Shown piece after piece: positions 52,447-61,297 of a stretch of 64,000 nt of DNA (position 1 is the stretch's first letter; every line of letters starts with the position of its first letter). Under the pieces are notes generated by a model. The model did no database searches. It had not been told where the DNA came from and saw only the letters and a program-made list of their open reading frames with translations. Source of the stretch: CAJQGY01 sp964417685 (GTDB taxonomy: Bacteria; Pseudomonadota; Gammaproteobacteria; Magnimaribacterales; D2472); assembly GCA_964417685.1 (NCBI GenBank), contig CAYQIT010000002.1, positions 124,001 through 188,000 on the forward strand. The letters are read 5' to 3'. A program made the translations under genes and the position numbers.

Positions 52447-53717
52447 AAAAATTAATACTTCTTATATTTCTGGCCTTTAATGCTCAAGCAGAATTAGTAT
52501 TAGAAATAACAAAAAGCTCTAATGATCCATATAAGATAGCTATTCATGACTTTCTCGGCGCCAAAGATATTGCGCCTTTCATTGGATCAATTGTTAAGGC
52601 TGATTTAATTAGAACAGGCGAATTTGATGTGCTAGGTTCAGAAGATTTGCTCTCTGACATAAAAAATGATGGGCTAATAAATTACAAAGGCTATAGATTG
52701 TTGGGTGTAGACTTTATCTTAATTAGTAAAGTAATAAATGAAGGGGATTCCAGCCTAACAGTTGAATATGCTATCTATGATGCATCTAAAGAGAAAAAAA
52801 TCAGATCATCAAAAGTTTACGGAATACCAAATAAAACAAGGCAGTTAGCTCATTATGTGAGCGATGGTATTTATGAGGAAATTACAGATCTTCCAGGAGT
52901 TGCGTCTACTAAAATGTTATATGTTAGCGAAGTTGATCAAAACTCTTCACAAATTTTTAGATTGATGATGTCTGATAGTGATGGAATGAATGAACAAGTT
53001 TTATTGAGAAGCAATAAACCAATCATATCTCCAACATGGAGCCCTGATTCTAAAAGTGTTGCATATGTTTCATTCGAGACTGGTATGGCAAAAGTCTTTA
53101 TTCAGAATATTGCAACAGGTTCAAGAGAAATAGCTATAGAGAATAAGTACCAGATAAGCTCCCCATCTTTCTCACCAGATGGGAAATATTTATCATTAAC
53201 TCTCTATCAAGATGGCAATGCTGAGATATATATTCTGGACCTTTCAAATAAAAACCTTACAAGGCTAACTAATCATTATGCAATTGATACCGAATCTTCA
53301 TGGTCACCAGATGGAAAAAAAATATTATTCACATCTGGAAGGTCGGGCTCTCCTCAACTATATGAAATTAATCTTTTAAAATTTAATAATAAGCCTAGAA
53401 GATTAACTTTTGATGGAAATTACAATGCAAAAGCATCATATCTACCAAATAATGAAGGAATAGTTTTTGTTCATAGATACGGGAGCGAATTTCAGATTGC
53501 TCTTAAATATTTTAATGAGAATTTCTCAAGACCGCTTACAGAATCAAAATTAGATGAATCTCCAAGTATTTCTCCCAATGGTAATGTGATAATCTATGCT
53601 ATTAAAGAAGAAGATCAAGGGATGCTAGCTGGAGTGACATTAAGTGGAGCAAAATTTAAGTTGCCCGCAACCTCGGGTGAAGTAAGAGAACCTTCTTGGT
53701 CAGGCTTTTTAAGATAA
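52443..53717 (+). CDS. tolB: Tol-Pal system protein TolB
   Basis: Periplasmic beta-propeller that binds Pal and TolA. Signal peptide MKKLILLIFLAFNAQA, N-terminal domain (residues about 17-150), then propeller repeats marked by SPTWSPDSKSVAYVS, SPSFSPDGKYLSLTL, ESSWSPDGKKILFTS and SPSISPNGNVIIYA. Length 424 is normal. Overlaps tolA by 4 nt. Confidence 0.96.
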   Translation: MKKLILLIFLAFNAQAELVLEITKSSNDPYKIAIHDFLGAKDIAPFIGSIVKADLIRTGEFDVLGSEDLLSDIKNDGLINYKGYRLLGVDFILISKVINEGDSSLTVEYAIYDASKEKKIRSSKVYGIPNKTRQLAHYVSDGIYEEITDLPGVASTKMLYVSEVDQNSSQIFRLMMSDSDGMNEQVLLRSNKPIISPTWSPDSKSVAYVSFETGMAKVFIQNIATGSREIAIENKYQISSPSFSPDGKYLSLTLYQDGNAEIYILDLSNKNLTRLTNHYAIDTESSWSPDGKKILFTSGRSGSPQLYEINLLKFNNKPRRLTFDGNYNAKASYLPNNEGIVFVHRYGSEFQIALKYFNENFSRPLTESKLDESPSISPNGNVIIYAIKEEDQGMLAGVTLSGAKFKLPATSGEVREPSWSGFLR

Positions 53718-53732
53718 TAATATGGAGTAGTG

Positions 53733-54242
53733 ATGAATAAATTAGCAAAAAAAAAGAGTATCCTTTTAATTTCCTTTATTTTAATTTCAGTGTCTTGCAG
53801 CACTACCAATGTAACTGAAGAAGCAGTTTATGATTCGGTGGTAAGTAGTGTTGAGGTTTCTGTAGAAGATGATAACAATAAAGCTGATGAAGTTTACGAT
53901 TATTCATCAAAAGCTATTATGGCCAATGCTGTAGTCTATTTTGATTTTGATCAATACACTTTATCTAGCAAGTCAATTCAAACTTTAAGAAGTATTGCTC
54001 AAGTAATGAAGGACAATAAAGACCTAGAAATTACAGTATCTGGTCATGCTGATGAAAGAGGTACTCGTGAATATAATCTTGCTTTAGGTCAGAGAAGGGG
54101 AGAAGCTGTAAGAGATTATCTTTTACTAAATGGAATAAGTAAAAATAGAATTACTGTTAAGAGTTATGGTGAGGAATATCCGCTTGTGAAAGGTTCTAAT
54201 GAATCTAGTTGGGCGAAGAATAGAAGAGCTGAAATCAACTAA
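53733..54242 (+). CDS. pal: Peptidoglycan-associated lipoprotein Pal
   Basis: Outer-membrane lipoprotein anchoring to peptidoglycan. Signal with lipidation at C22 (ISVSC), low-complexity linker, then OmpA-like domain: VYFDFDQYTLS, SGHADERGTREYNLALGQRR and YGEEYP, NRRAEI. ATG at 53733 was preferred to GTG at 53730 because of spacing from GGAG (53724-53727). 169 residues. Confidence 0.96.
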   Translation: MNKLAKKKSILLISFILISVSCSTTNVTEEAVYDSVVSSVEVSVEDDNNKADEVYDYSSKAIMANAVVYFDFDQYTLSSKSIQTLRSIAQVMKDNKDLEITVSGHADERGTREYNLALGQRRGEAVRDYLLLNGISKNRITVKSYGEEYPLVKGSNESSWAKNRRAEIN

Positions 54243-54250
54243 ACCGTAAA

Positions 54251-54889
54251 ATGTTTTTAGCAAGAGTAATTTTCCTAGTTAGCACTTCAATCCATGTTTA
54301 CTCCCAAGATGATAACTCTGCATCAGATATACTTTTTTTAAAGATACAAGAGTTAGAAATTGAGATTGCTGAGCTTAGAAATCAAATAGAGAGTCAAAAC
54401 CATTTGATAGAGAAGCTACTAAAAGAATCATCAGAAGAAACTGACAAGGGATCTAATACAATTAAAGATATTAGTCCTGATAATGCAATTCGATTTAAGG
54501 GCGTAAGTGATATTAAAAGTAAAGAAGAGGTTTATTCAGCTGCAACAAAATACTTAGAAAATCAAAATTATGATGACGCTTTTAAATTATTTAAATTTTT
54601 TACTGAAGCTTTTGTTGATGAGCAAAAAACACCGCTTGCATTTTTTTGGCTAGGGGAAATATCTCTGATAAATAATGATCTTGAAAAGAGCAAAGGCTAT
54701 TTTCTTGATCTTGTATCTTCTTACCCTGATCACTATAGAGCACCCCTTGCACATAAAAAAATTGGTGATATATATTTGAAGAATAATGATGTTGAAATGG
54801 CTATTGATAGATATAATTATGTCATTAGAGAGTACCCAAATAATGCAGCTTCATCACAGGCCTTGCAGTTATTGAAAAATATGGAATAA
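54251..54889 (+). CDS. cpoB: Cell division coordinator CpoB (YbgF)
   Basis: Periplasmic protein that couples Tol-Pal constriction with PBP1B. A signal peptide (MFLARVIFLVSTSIHVYS) precedes a coiled coil (LKIQELEIEIAELRNQIESQ, residues about 30-60) and a TPR domain (LFKFFTEAFVDEQKTPLAFFWLGE start, YRAPLAHKKIGDIYLKN). Length 212. Last gene of the tol-pal operon. The queE and queC genes found next in Pseudomonas are missing; tRNA-Lys follows. Confidence 0.92.
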   Translation: MFLARVIFLVSTSIHVYSQDDNSASDILFLKIQELEIEIAELRNQIESQNHLIEKLLKESSEETDKGSNTIKDISPDNAIRFKGVSDIKSKEEVYSAATKYLENQNYDDAFKLFKFFTEAFVDEQKTPLAFFWLGEISLINNDLEKSKGYFLDLVSSYPDHYRAPLAHKKIGDIYLKNNDVEMAIDRYNYVIREYPNNAASSQALQLLKNME

Positions 54890-54916
54890 TCACCTCTTTT
54901 TATTATGCATTACCAT

Positions 54917-54992
54917 GGGTCGCTAGCTCAGCTGGTAGAGCAGTTGGCTTTTAACCAATTGGTCACAGGTTCGAATCCTGTGCGACCCACCA
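54917..54992 (+). tRNA. tRNA-Lys (UUU)
   Basis: 76 nt. Acceptor strands GGGTCGC (54917-54923) and GCGACCC (54982-54988) pair fully; the D-arm carries AGCTGGTAGAG; the anticodon loop CTTTTAA has UUU at 54950-54952; the T-arm reads ACAGGTTCGAATCCTGT. Discriminator A is followed by an encoded CCA (54990-54992). The tRNA-Lys after the tol-pal block matches Pseudomonas order. Confidence 0.98.
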
Positions 54993-55005
54993 TTCATAAG
55001 GCATA

Positions 55006-56247
55006 ATGTTTTTGATGAAAACTAAAAATACTTTTCTAACAAGCTTTCTATTTTTTCTGGTTCTAGCTTCTTGGTATGTTATTAGAGGAATAAGAAATGA
55101 AATGGCTGTAGAAAATTATGGCCAAGATTTCTTATTAATTCTGCTTTCATTCACTGCGCTTACAATGCTGATTGTTAATCCAATATACTCATGGATTGCT
55201 TCAAGAAAGAATTTTAAAAAAATAATTACATATTGTTATTCATTTTTAATCGTAAACTTATTTCTATTTATTTTATATTCAAGATCGTTAGAAGAAAATG
55301 ATGTTATTCAAGGGATGTGGCTTGGAAGGGTTTTCTATGTTTGGTGTAATATTTACTCTTTTTTTGTAGTCTCAATTTTTTGGGTCTTAGTAATAAACAT
55401 CTTTAGAGATGAAAAGTCTAGAAAATTATATGGCTTTATTATGGCTGGAGGATCGTTGGGCGCGATTTTTGGTTCTGAGATTTCAGTAAGACTATCTGAA
55501 TCATATACTCAGTATGGATTAGAATTGTTTGCATTAGCGTCTTCTTTGTTATTATTCTTTGCAATTATCCTCGCAATATATTTAGTTAATTTAAATAATT
55601 CAGAAGTTCTTGTAAAAAAAGTAGGGGGAAATTGGTCAGATGCAATATCAAATATTATTTCAGTCAAGGAAGTAAAATCAGTTGCAATTTATTCATGGTT
55701 ATTTACTGCTTTAATGACCGTTCAGTGGATTAGTGCAATACCAATTATTGAATCTTATTCAGAGCTTTCACCAGACAGAATCGTTTTATTTAATCGAATA
55801 GAGCAATTAGTCTCTCCACTTACTCTTTTCACACAGCTATTCTTAACTTATTTTGTTATATCTTTCTTTGGAACTTCTCTTATCTTAATCATCTACGGCA
55901 TTCTCTTTATTGTAGTTTTTTTATTATATGGTTTCGCGCCCTCTGTTGCAGTAGTTGTTTTTTCTCAAGCTCTACTGAGAGTTTTTGAATATGGATTTAA
56001 TAAGCCTAGTAGAGAAATTATATATAGCCAACTAGGTAAGAAAGACAGATATAAATCCACTGTTTTTATAGATACATTTATTACAAGGTTTGGAGATTTA
56101 ACAGGAAGTATTTTTGTTGGCATAGGAAAATTTGCAGCATTAAGTATTACTATCGTGCCCTTACTTGCAATACCATTTGCAGGTATATTCTCATTTACAG
56201 GGTATAAAATTTCAAAAATTTTTAAAGATCAAGGCAAAGAACTATAG
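55006..56247 (+). CDS. TLC/MFS-type transporter, substrate unknown
   Basis: Integral membrane protein of 413 residues with about 11-12 helices. The N-terminal LASWYVIRGIRNEMAVENYG, IMAGGSLGAIFG and the C-terminal KPSREIIYSQLG plus RYKSTVFIDTFITRFGD resemble proteobacterial proteins placed between MFS carriers and ATP/ADP (TLC) translocases, often annotated NTP/NDP exchange transporters. The actual substrate cannot be told; nucleotides are only one possibility. Starts 13 nt after the tRNA with AAGG as a weak RBS; convergent with bepA, 2 nt apart. Confidence 0.65.
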   Translation: MFLMKTKNTFLTSFLFFLVLASWYVIRGIRNEMAVENYGQDFLLILLSFTALTMLIVNPIYSWIASRKNFKKIITYCYSFLIVNLFLFILYSRSLEENDVIQGMWLGRVFYVWCNIYSFFVVSIFWVLVINIFRDEKSRKLYGFIMAGGSLGAIFGSEISVRLSESYTQYGLELFALASSLLLFFAIILAIYLVNLNNSEVLVKKVGGNWSDAISNIISVKEVKSVAIYSWLFTALMTVQWISAIPIIESYSELSPDRIVLFNRIEQLVSPLTLFTQLFLTYFVISFFGTSLILIIYGILFIVVFLLYGFAPSVAVVVFSQALLRVFEYGFNKPSREIIYSQLGKKDRYKSTVFIDTFITRFGDLTGSIFVGIGKFAALSITIVPLLAIPFAGIFSFTGYKISKIFKDQGKEL

Positions 56248-56249
56248 AT

Positions 56250-57686
56250 TTAGAGACCCCTAGATTTATTAATCATCTTTTTGATATCAACAATTTTTGT
56301 CATCACACTTTCAGATACCTGGAAATTATTTTTTGTATATTGGAGGGCAAACTCAAGCTGATTTATTGCATCTTCATATTGTCCAAGTAAAACATGATAT
56401 TCAGCTTTGCTTTGATAATAACCAACAATATTTCTTCCGTCTCTTTGAACTTCTGATAATAGCAACCACAAATATGGATCATTATTTCTTTTAAGGATTT
56501 GATCTCTAAGCAATTCTTCTGCTTCAAAATACCTTTCCATTTCATTAAGTATTCTCACTTTGGTTACAGTAAGAGGGTAGTTTCTTGGAGAAATCTTTAA
56601 AGATGAATTCACTTGTTGCAAGGCTTCTTTATACAATTTTGCATTAAGAAGGATCTCGGCTTTTGTGGTATTTAAAATTAAATTCTTTGGATAAATTGCA
56701 AGCAAATCTTCAATCAAAGAAAGACTTAAATCAAAATTATTATTTTTGTTGTAAGCAAGAGCTAAACCATAAGTATTAGATGGGTTATTTGAATTTTTAA
56801 ATTTATCTTCAAAATATTGAACAGATACAGATGGAATTTTTTCATAATAAACTTTTAATCTAGATCTAATGAAAGAATAATCTAGGCTATCTTTTTTAGT
56901 TCCAGCTTCTTCAAGGCCCTCGGCTGCATTAAAAGCATCAGATACCCTTGAGGATGTTATGGGATGAGTTAATAAAAATTCAGGAGGAGTTTCTCCGTAA
57001 TATCTTCTCATCTCATTCATATTCTGAAACATCTCACCCATGCTTTCTGGGTCATAGCCAGAAGCAACTAGATTTGTAAAACCAACTCTGTCAGCCTCTT
57101 TTTCAAATAATCTGCTATACCTCAAGCTTTCTTGTTGAAGAAAAGCACTTCCTCCCATCATTGCCTGAGGTTGATTGGTTATTAATGCTATTGCAATTGA
57201 TGAAACCATAACTAAAGCAGAAGAAAGGCTTGAATCTTGGGCTCTTAGGACATTTCTTGCAAAATGTCTCTGACTTAAATGAGCGAGCTCATGTGTCATA
57301 ACTGATGCAAACTGGCCCTCATTTTCTGCTTCTAAAAAGAGACCTCCATTTACCCCAATAATACTCCCAGGTGCAGCAAAGGCATTCAGGGAAGGATCAT
57401 CAATAAGTAATATATTGAAATATCTATCTTGGACTTGGCTATTTTCAGATAACCTAAAAATTAAAAGCTCAGTGTACTCTTGAATTATTGAATCATTAAT
57501 TAAAGGAGCGTTTGCATAGGCTTGCATGAGGAACATTTCACCAATAGCTTTTTCTTGAGCTGATGATACTGCTCCTGAAACTCTATCGCCAAGCTCAGGA
57601 AGCTGTAGTTGCTTCTTTTCTTGCGCAAAGCTATTTAATAAAAAAAAGCAAATAATAAGAAAATAAATCTTGTATTTTGTTTGCAT
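56250..57686 (-). CDS. bepA: Outer-membrane assembly protease/chaperone BepA (M48)
   Basis: Periplasmic zinc metalloprotease that checks LptD and other outer-membrane proteins. Signal peptide to about residue 21 (SFA/QE), catalytic HELAH at residues 132-136 (VMTHELAHLSQRHFARN), third ligand Glu in EKEADRVGF, then TPR repeats from about 290 to the end. Length 478 is near E. coli BepA (487). Likely acts with BamC and LptA encoded here. Confidence 0.94.
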   Translation of the reverse strand: MQTKYKIYFLIICFFLLNSFAQEKKQLQLPELGDRVSGAVSSAQEKAIGEMFLMQAYANAPLINDSIIQEYTELLIFRLSENSQVQDRYFNILLIDDPSLNAFAAPGSIIGVNGGLFLEAENEGQFASVMTHELAHLSQRHFARNVLRAQDSSLSSALVMVSSIAIALITNQPQAMMGGSAFLQQESLRYSRLFEKEADRVGFTNLVASGYDPESMGEMFQNMNEMRRYYGETPPEFLLTHPITSSRVSDAFNAAEGLEEAGTKKDSLDYSFIRSRLKVYYEKIPSVSVQYFEDKFKNSNNPSNTYGLALAYNKNNNFDLSLSLIEDLLAIYPKNLILNTTKAEILLNAKLYKEALQQVNSSLKISPRNYPLTVTKVRILNEMERYFEAEELLRDQILKRNNDPYLWLLLSEVQRDGRNIVGYYQSKAEYHVLLGQYEDAINQLEFALQYTKNNFQVSESVMTKIVDIKKMINKSRGL

Positions 57687-57772
57687 TAAGCTCTTTTAAT
57701 TCCTTTATTTATCATTGAAAAACTAACACTAATCAACATTTTAGATTAATATTAGCTTAGATTTCTGAATTT

Positions 57773-57810
57773 ACACGTGTTTTGACAGAATAATGCTTGG
57801 ATAGTTTAAA
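57773..57810 (+). promoter_or_regulatory. perM promoter with upstream ACACGTGT palindrome
   Basis: TTGACA (57782-57787), a 17-base spacer and TTTAAA (57805-57810) form a consensus -35 with a weak -10. An 8-bp palindrome ACACGTGT (57773-57780) abuts the -35 and may bind a regulator. The 57687-57828 spacer (142 nt) also holds the divergent bepA RBS; nothing else stands out. Confidence 0.5.
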
Positions 57811-57828
57811 ATTTAATGAACTTAACAA

Positions 57829-58884
57829 ATGATTGAAAAGCTTAATAATTTTCTTAAAAAAATATTTATTAATGATGAGACTATAGTTTTTTCATTAATG
57901 TTAATAGCAACTTTGGTTGTTCTTAACTATTTTGGCTCAATTTTAACTCCTTTCTTGGTGAGTATAATTGTCGCCTATCTTCTTGTAGGTCTTCAAAGAA
58001 AATTAGAATCATTTGGTTTAAGAAGCTTATGGGCCTTAATAGCTACGTTCACCATATTTATAATCGTTGGAGCTGCATTATTGATATGGCTTTTACCAAT
58101 TTTATACTCTCAATTGCAACTTTTAGTTTTAGAAACGCCTGGGCTTCTTAATGATTTTTTTGCATTTATATCTCAACTTCAGACCTCTTATCCTGACTTG
58201 GTAAGTTCCGATCAAATAGCTGCATTTTTTCAATCAGTTTCATCTGAAATAACACAAATTGCTCAAAATATTGTTAAATCTTCTATATCTGGCATACAGA
58301 GTGCAATTACTGTTTTAATTTATATACTGTTATTTCCCATATTGGTGTATTTCTTTTTATTTGATCGCAGTCAAATACTCAACGGGTTCTTAAAAATAAT
58401 TCCTGGCGAAAGAAAAATGTTATACAAAATCTGGGAAGAAATGGATGTGCAATTAAGCAATTATGTTAGAGGTAAAACTCTTGAAATTTTTATAGTCGGA
58501 ATAAGTGCTGCAATAATTTTCTCTTTTATTGGGTTAAATTACACGGCTCTGTTATCTGTTTTGGTTGGTTTATCTGTTGTTATTCCATATGTCGGAGCAT
58601 TTGCTGTTACGGTCCCAATTGTGATTATAGGCTTGATCCAATTTGGATTAACTTTTGATTTTTGGTTACTGATCACTCTTTATTTGATTCTTCAAATACT
58701 TGATGGAAATTTACTCGTACCAATAATATTTTCTGATGCGGTAAAATTACATCCAGTTGTTATTATTTTAGCAGTATTTGTTTTTGGAAGTATGTTCGGT
58801 TTCTGGGGTGTATTTTTTGCTATACCGATTGCTACATTTGTGAAGGCAGTATGGAATGCTTGGCCATCACAAAGCCTTTCCTAA
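57829..58884 (+). CDS. perM: AI-2E/PerM-family permease
   Basis: Membrane protein of 351 residues with about eight helices. TPFLVSIIVAYLLVGL, a loop with large periplasmic or cytoplasmic helix, FPILVYFFLFDR, and the C-terminal LIALYLILQILDGNLLVPIIF-like block identify the PF01594 family. Substrate is not known for most members. Its place near bepA, bcp and dapA-bamC-purC matches Pseudomonas. Stop overlaps the bcp stop by 4 nt. Confidence 0.88.
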   Translation: MIEKLNNFLKKIFINDETIVFSLMLIATLVVLNYFGSILTPFLVSIIVAYLLVGLQRKLESFGLRSLWALIATFTIFIIVGAALLIWLLPILYSQLQLLVLETPGLLNDFFAFISQLQTSYPDLVSSDQIAAFFQSVSSEITQIAQNIVKSSISGIQSAITVLIYILLFPILVYFFLFDRSQILNGFLKIIPGERKMLYKIWEEMDVQLSNYVRGKTLEIFIVGISAAIIFSFIGLNYTALLSVLVGLSVVIPYVGAFAVTVPIVIIGLIQFGLTFDFWLLITLYLILQILDGNLLVPIIFSDAVKLHPVVIILAVFVFGSMFGFWGVFFAIPIATFVKAVWNAWPSQSLS

Positions 58885-59351
58885 TCTAGGCCTTCAATAA
58901 AATCTAATACTTCTTGGGCGTGGCCTTTAACCTTTACTCCTCTCCATTCTCTCAATACTTTTCCAGTTTTACCAATAACAAAAGTACTTCTATCAACACC
59001 AATATATTCTCGACCATACATTGACTTAAGTTTCATTACATCAAATGCTTTACATACTTTTTCATCTGGATCAGAAAGCAATTCAAATGGGAAAGATTGC
59101 TTTAGTTTAAAGTTTTCATGAGATTTAATTGATTCCCTAGATACTCCAATAATTTCTGTATTATTCTTTTTAAATTTTTTGTATAAATCTCTAAAATTTT
59201 GACCCTCTGTAGTACACCCAGGAGTGCTATCTTTAGGGTAGAAGTACAAAACAAGATTTTCGCCTTTAAAGTCAGAAAGTTTTATTTCTTTATTGCTTGT
59301 ACAGCTGCCTTTAAAATTTGGAGCTTTTTTTCCTTCTAATTGTTTAGTCAT
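58881..59351 (-). CDS. bcp: Thioredoxin-dependent peroxiredoxin (Bcp/PrxQ)
   Basis: Reduces peroxides and lipid hydroperoxides. The peroxidatic cysteine is in YPKDSTPGCTTEGQNFRDLY; the resolving cysteine five residues on (E. coli C50) is replaced, reading TEGQN, so it behaves as a 1-Cys type unless the C-terminal-half cysteine (KVCKAF) serves. GRERSTFVI-like GVDRSTFVIG follows. Length 156. Good Shine-Dalgarno AAAGGA. Divergent from dapA. Confidence 0.93.
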   Translation of the reverse strand: MTKQLEGKKAPNFKGSCTSNKEIKLSDFKGENLVLYFYPKDSTPGCTTEGQNFRDLYKKFKKNNTEIIGVSRESIKSHENFKLKQSFPFELLSDPDEKVCKAFDVMKLKSMYGREYIGVDRSTFVIGKTGKVLREWRGVKVKGHAQEVLDFIEGLD

Positions 59352-59420
59352 TTAGTTTCCTTTGTGTAAGATTTAGATGTAAATAGTGTATAGTCCTATT
59401 TTTTACTGAAAATATTTTTG

Positions 59421-60308
59421 ATGCAAGTATTTAACGGAAGTATAGTAGCAATTGTTACGCCGATGATGGCCGATGGTCAAGTTGACTATGAGTCTCTTGA
59501 AAATTTAATCGATTGGCATATTGCTAGTGGAACCAATGGCATAGTATCTGTTGGCACTACTGGTGAGTCATCAACTCTAGAAATTCAAGAGCATCTGAAT
59601 GTTATTAAGCACACTATTGATTATAGTAATTCAAGAATACCAATAATCGCTGGAACTGGTGGAAATTCTACAAAAGAAGCAATTGATTTAACAGTCGAAT
59701 CGAAAATCCTTGGAGCTGATGGAGCTCTTTTAGTAACCCCATATTACAATAAACCTTCTCAGGTAGGTCTAATAAAACACTATGAAGCTGTTGCAGATGC
59801 AGTTGATATTCCGCAAATTTTATATAACGTCCCAACTAGAACGGCATGTGATTTAGAAGTGGCTTCAACAAGCGTTCTTGCTAATCATAAAAATATAGTT
59901 GGTATCAAAGAGGCGCTTGACGATCCCTATAGAATTAAAGAACTGATAAAAATATCAAACAATATCAATGATTTTATTGTTTTGTCTGGAGATGATCCTA
60001 CTTTTTTTGATAGCATGTTAGCTGGATCTCATGGCGTTATATCTGTTGCTGCAAACATCTTCCCCAAAGAAGTATCAAGTATATGCAGGAATGTTTTAGA
60101 TGGTAATGTTAATGAAGCAGAAAAACTGAACCTTTTATTATCAAGTTTTTATGATTATCTTTTTGTTGAATCAAACCCAATTCCTGTAAAATGGATGCTA
60201 GCTAAAATGGGAAAAATAAACAACGCAATTAGACTGCCATTAACTGAATTAAATGAAACTTACCATAATGATATTTTGTCTAAATTAAAAGAACTGGAAA
60301 TTTTATGA
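59421..60308 (+). CDS. dapA: 4-hydroxy-tetrahydrodipicolinate synthase DapA
   Basis: First enzyme of the lysine/meso-diaminopimelate branch, supplying mDAP to MurE. The TIM-barrel motifs GTTGESSTL, the catalytic Tyr in LYNVPTRT and the Schiff-base Lys in VGIKEALDDP are present. I chose ATG at 59421 (295 residues) over the adjacent TTG at 59418. No Shine-Dalgarno is visible. Overlaps bamC by 4 nt. Confidence 0.96.
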   Translation: MQVFNGSIVAIVTPMMADGQVDYESLENLIDWHIASGTNGIVSVGTTGESSTLEIQEHLNVIKHTIDYSNSRIPIIAGTGGNSTKEAIDLTVESKILGADGALLVTPYYNKPSQVGLIKHYEAVADAVDIPQILYNVPTRTACDLEVASTSVLANHKNIVGIKEALDDPYRIKELIKISNNINDFIVLSGDDPTFFDSMLAGSHGVISVAANIFPKEVSSICRNVLDGNVNEAEKLNLLLSSFYDYLFVESNPIPVKWMLAKMGKINNAIRLPLTELNETYHNDILSKLKELEIL

Positions 60309-61297
60309 ATAAAATTACATATTTTATAATCATTGTACTAGCTTGCTCATCATGCTCATCAATTTCATCAATGGAAGTTTGGGGAAATGACGATGAAACA
60401 GTTTCAGCTGAATACGAATTCTTAAAAGAATCCACTGAAGAGCCTCTTAATTTGCCTGAAAACATAGATTTAATTGAATCTGAAGATCATTATCCTTATT
60501 TCTCAAATTTTGAGATAGATGAGAAAGCTGAAATACCCAAACCAAGACAGATCTTTTCCTCAGGAGGGCAAAGTTCAGTTCAGCTCAGAAGACTAGGTGA
60601 ATTAATGTGGGTATATATTGAGACCTTACCTTCAACTACTTGGCCAATATCAAAAAATTATTGGGATACATCGATTTATCCTGTCTTAAGCGCTGATCCA
60701 GATTTAGGCGTTATTAAAATTGATTTTTCGCAAGATCTTATACTTGAAATGAGAATAGAGCATGGAATTAAAGAGGCTTCATCTGAAATATTTTTATTTC
60801 AAGTTGAAAAATCATCAGGAGAGCTTGTTAGTAACCCAGATTTTATTCAGAAAGAGCTAGAAAACGTTGTTGAATACTTAACTGAATCCGTTGGTTCATT
60901 TTCAGGTACATCCCTTGCAGCTCAAAATCTAAATGAAAGAAAAAAGGCAAACATATTTACAGAAAATGGCCAAACTGTCATTGAATTAGATCTTAATTTT
61001 GACAGAGCATGGTCCTCAGTTAGCAGAGCTCTTACTGCTGGAAATATTGTTTCTAATGATCGTGATAGAAGTAACGGTATTTTTTATGTGAGTTATGGAG
61101 TAGAGGCTGATGAAGGATTTTTCTCATTTCTAGGTTTTAGAAATGTTGACGATGCACCAGATTTTAGTAAAGAAGCTCAATTTGAAATAAATATTACACA
61201 GAAAAATAATAAAACCTATGTTCGAGCAACATCATTAAATGATAATATACAGGAGTCTGAACAGTTATTATCAAAAATTAACGAATTATTAAGCTAA
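60305..61297 (+). CDS. bamC: Outer-membrane assembly lipoprotein BamC
   Basis: Lipoprotein of the BAM complex. The signal ends at the lipobox VLAC (C14). Two helix-grip domains follow: one around GQSSVQLRRLGELMWVYIETLPS's region and one around ELDLNFDRAWSSVSRALTAGN. An unstructured N-terminal stretch (residues 20-80) is expected to contact BamD. Length 330 is close to E. coli (344). Lies between dapA and purC, the conserved order. Confidence 0.88.
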   Translation: MNKITYFIIIVLACSSCSSISSMEVWGNDDETVSAEYEFLKESTEEPLNLPENIDLIESEDHYPYFSNFEIDEKAEIPKPRQIFSSGGQSSVQLRRLGELMWVYIETLPSTTWPISKNYWDTSIYPVLSADPDLGVIKIDFSQDLILEMRIEHGIKEASSEIFLFQVEKSSGELVSNPDFIQKELENVVEYLTESVGSFSGTSLAAQNLNERKKANIFTENGQTVIELDLNFDRAWSSVSRALTAGNIVSNDRDRSNGIFYVSYGVEADEGFFSFLGFRNVDDAPDFSKEAQFEINITQKNNKTYVRATSLNDNIQESEQLLSKINELLS

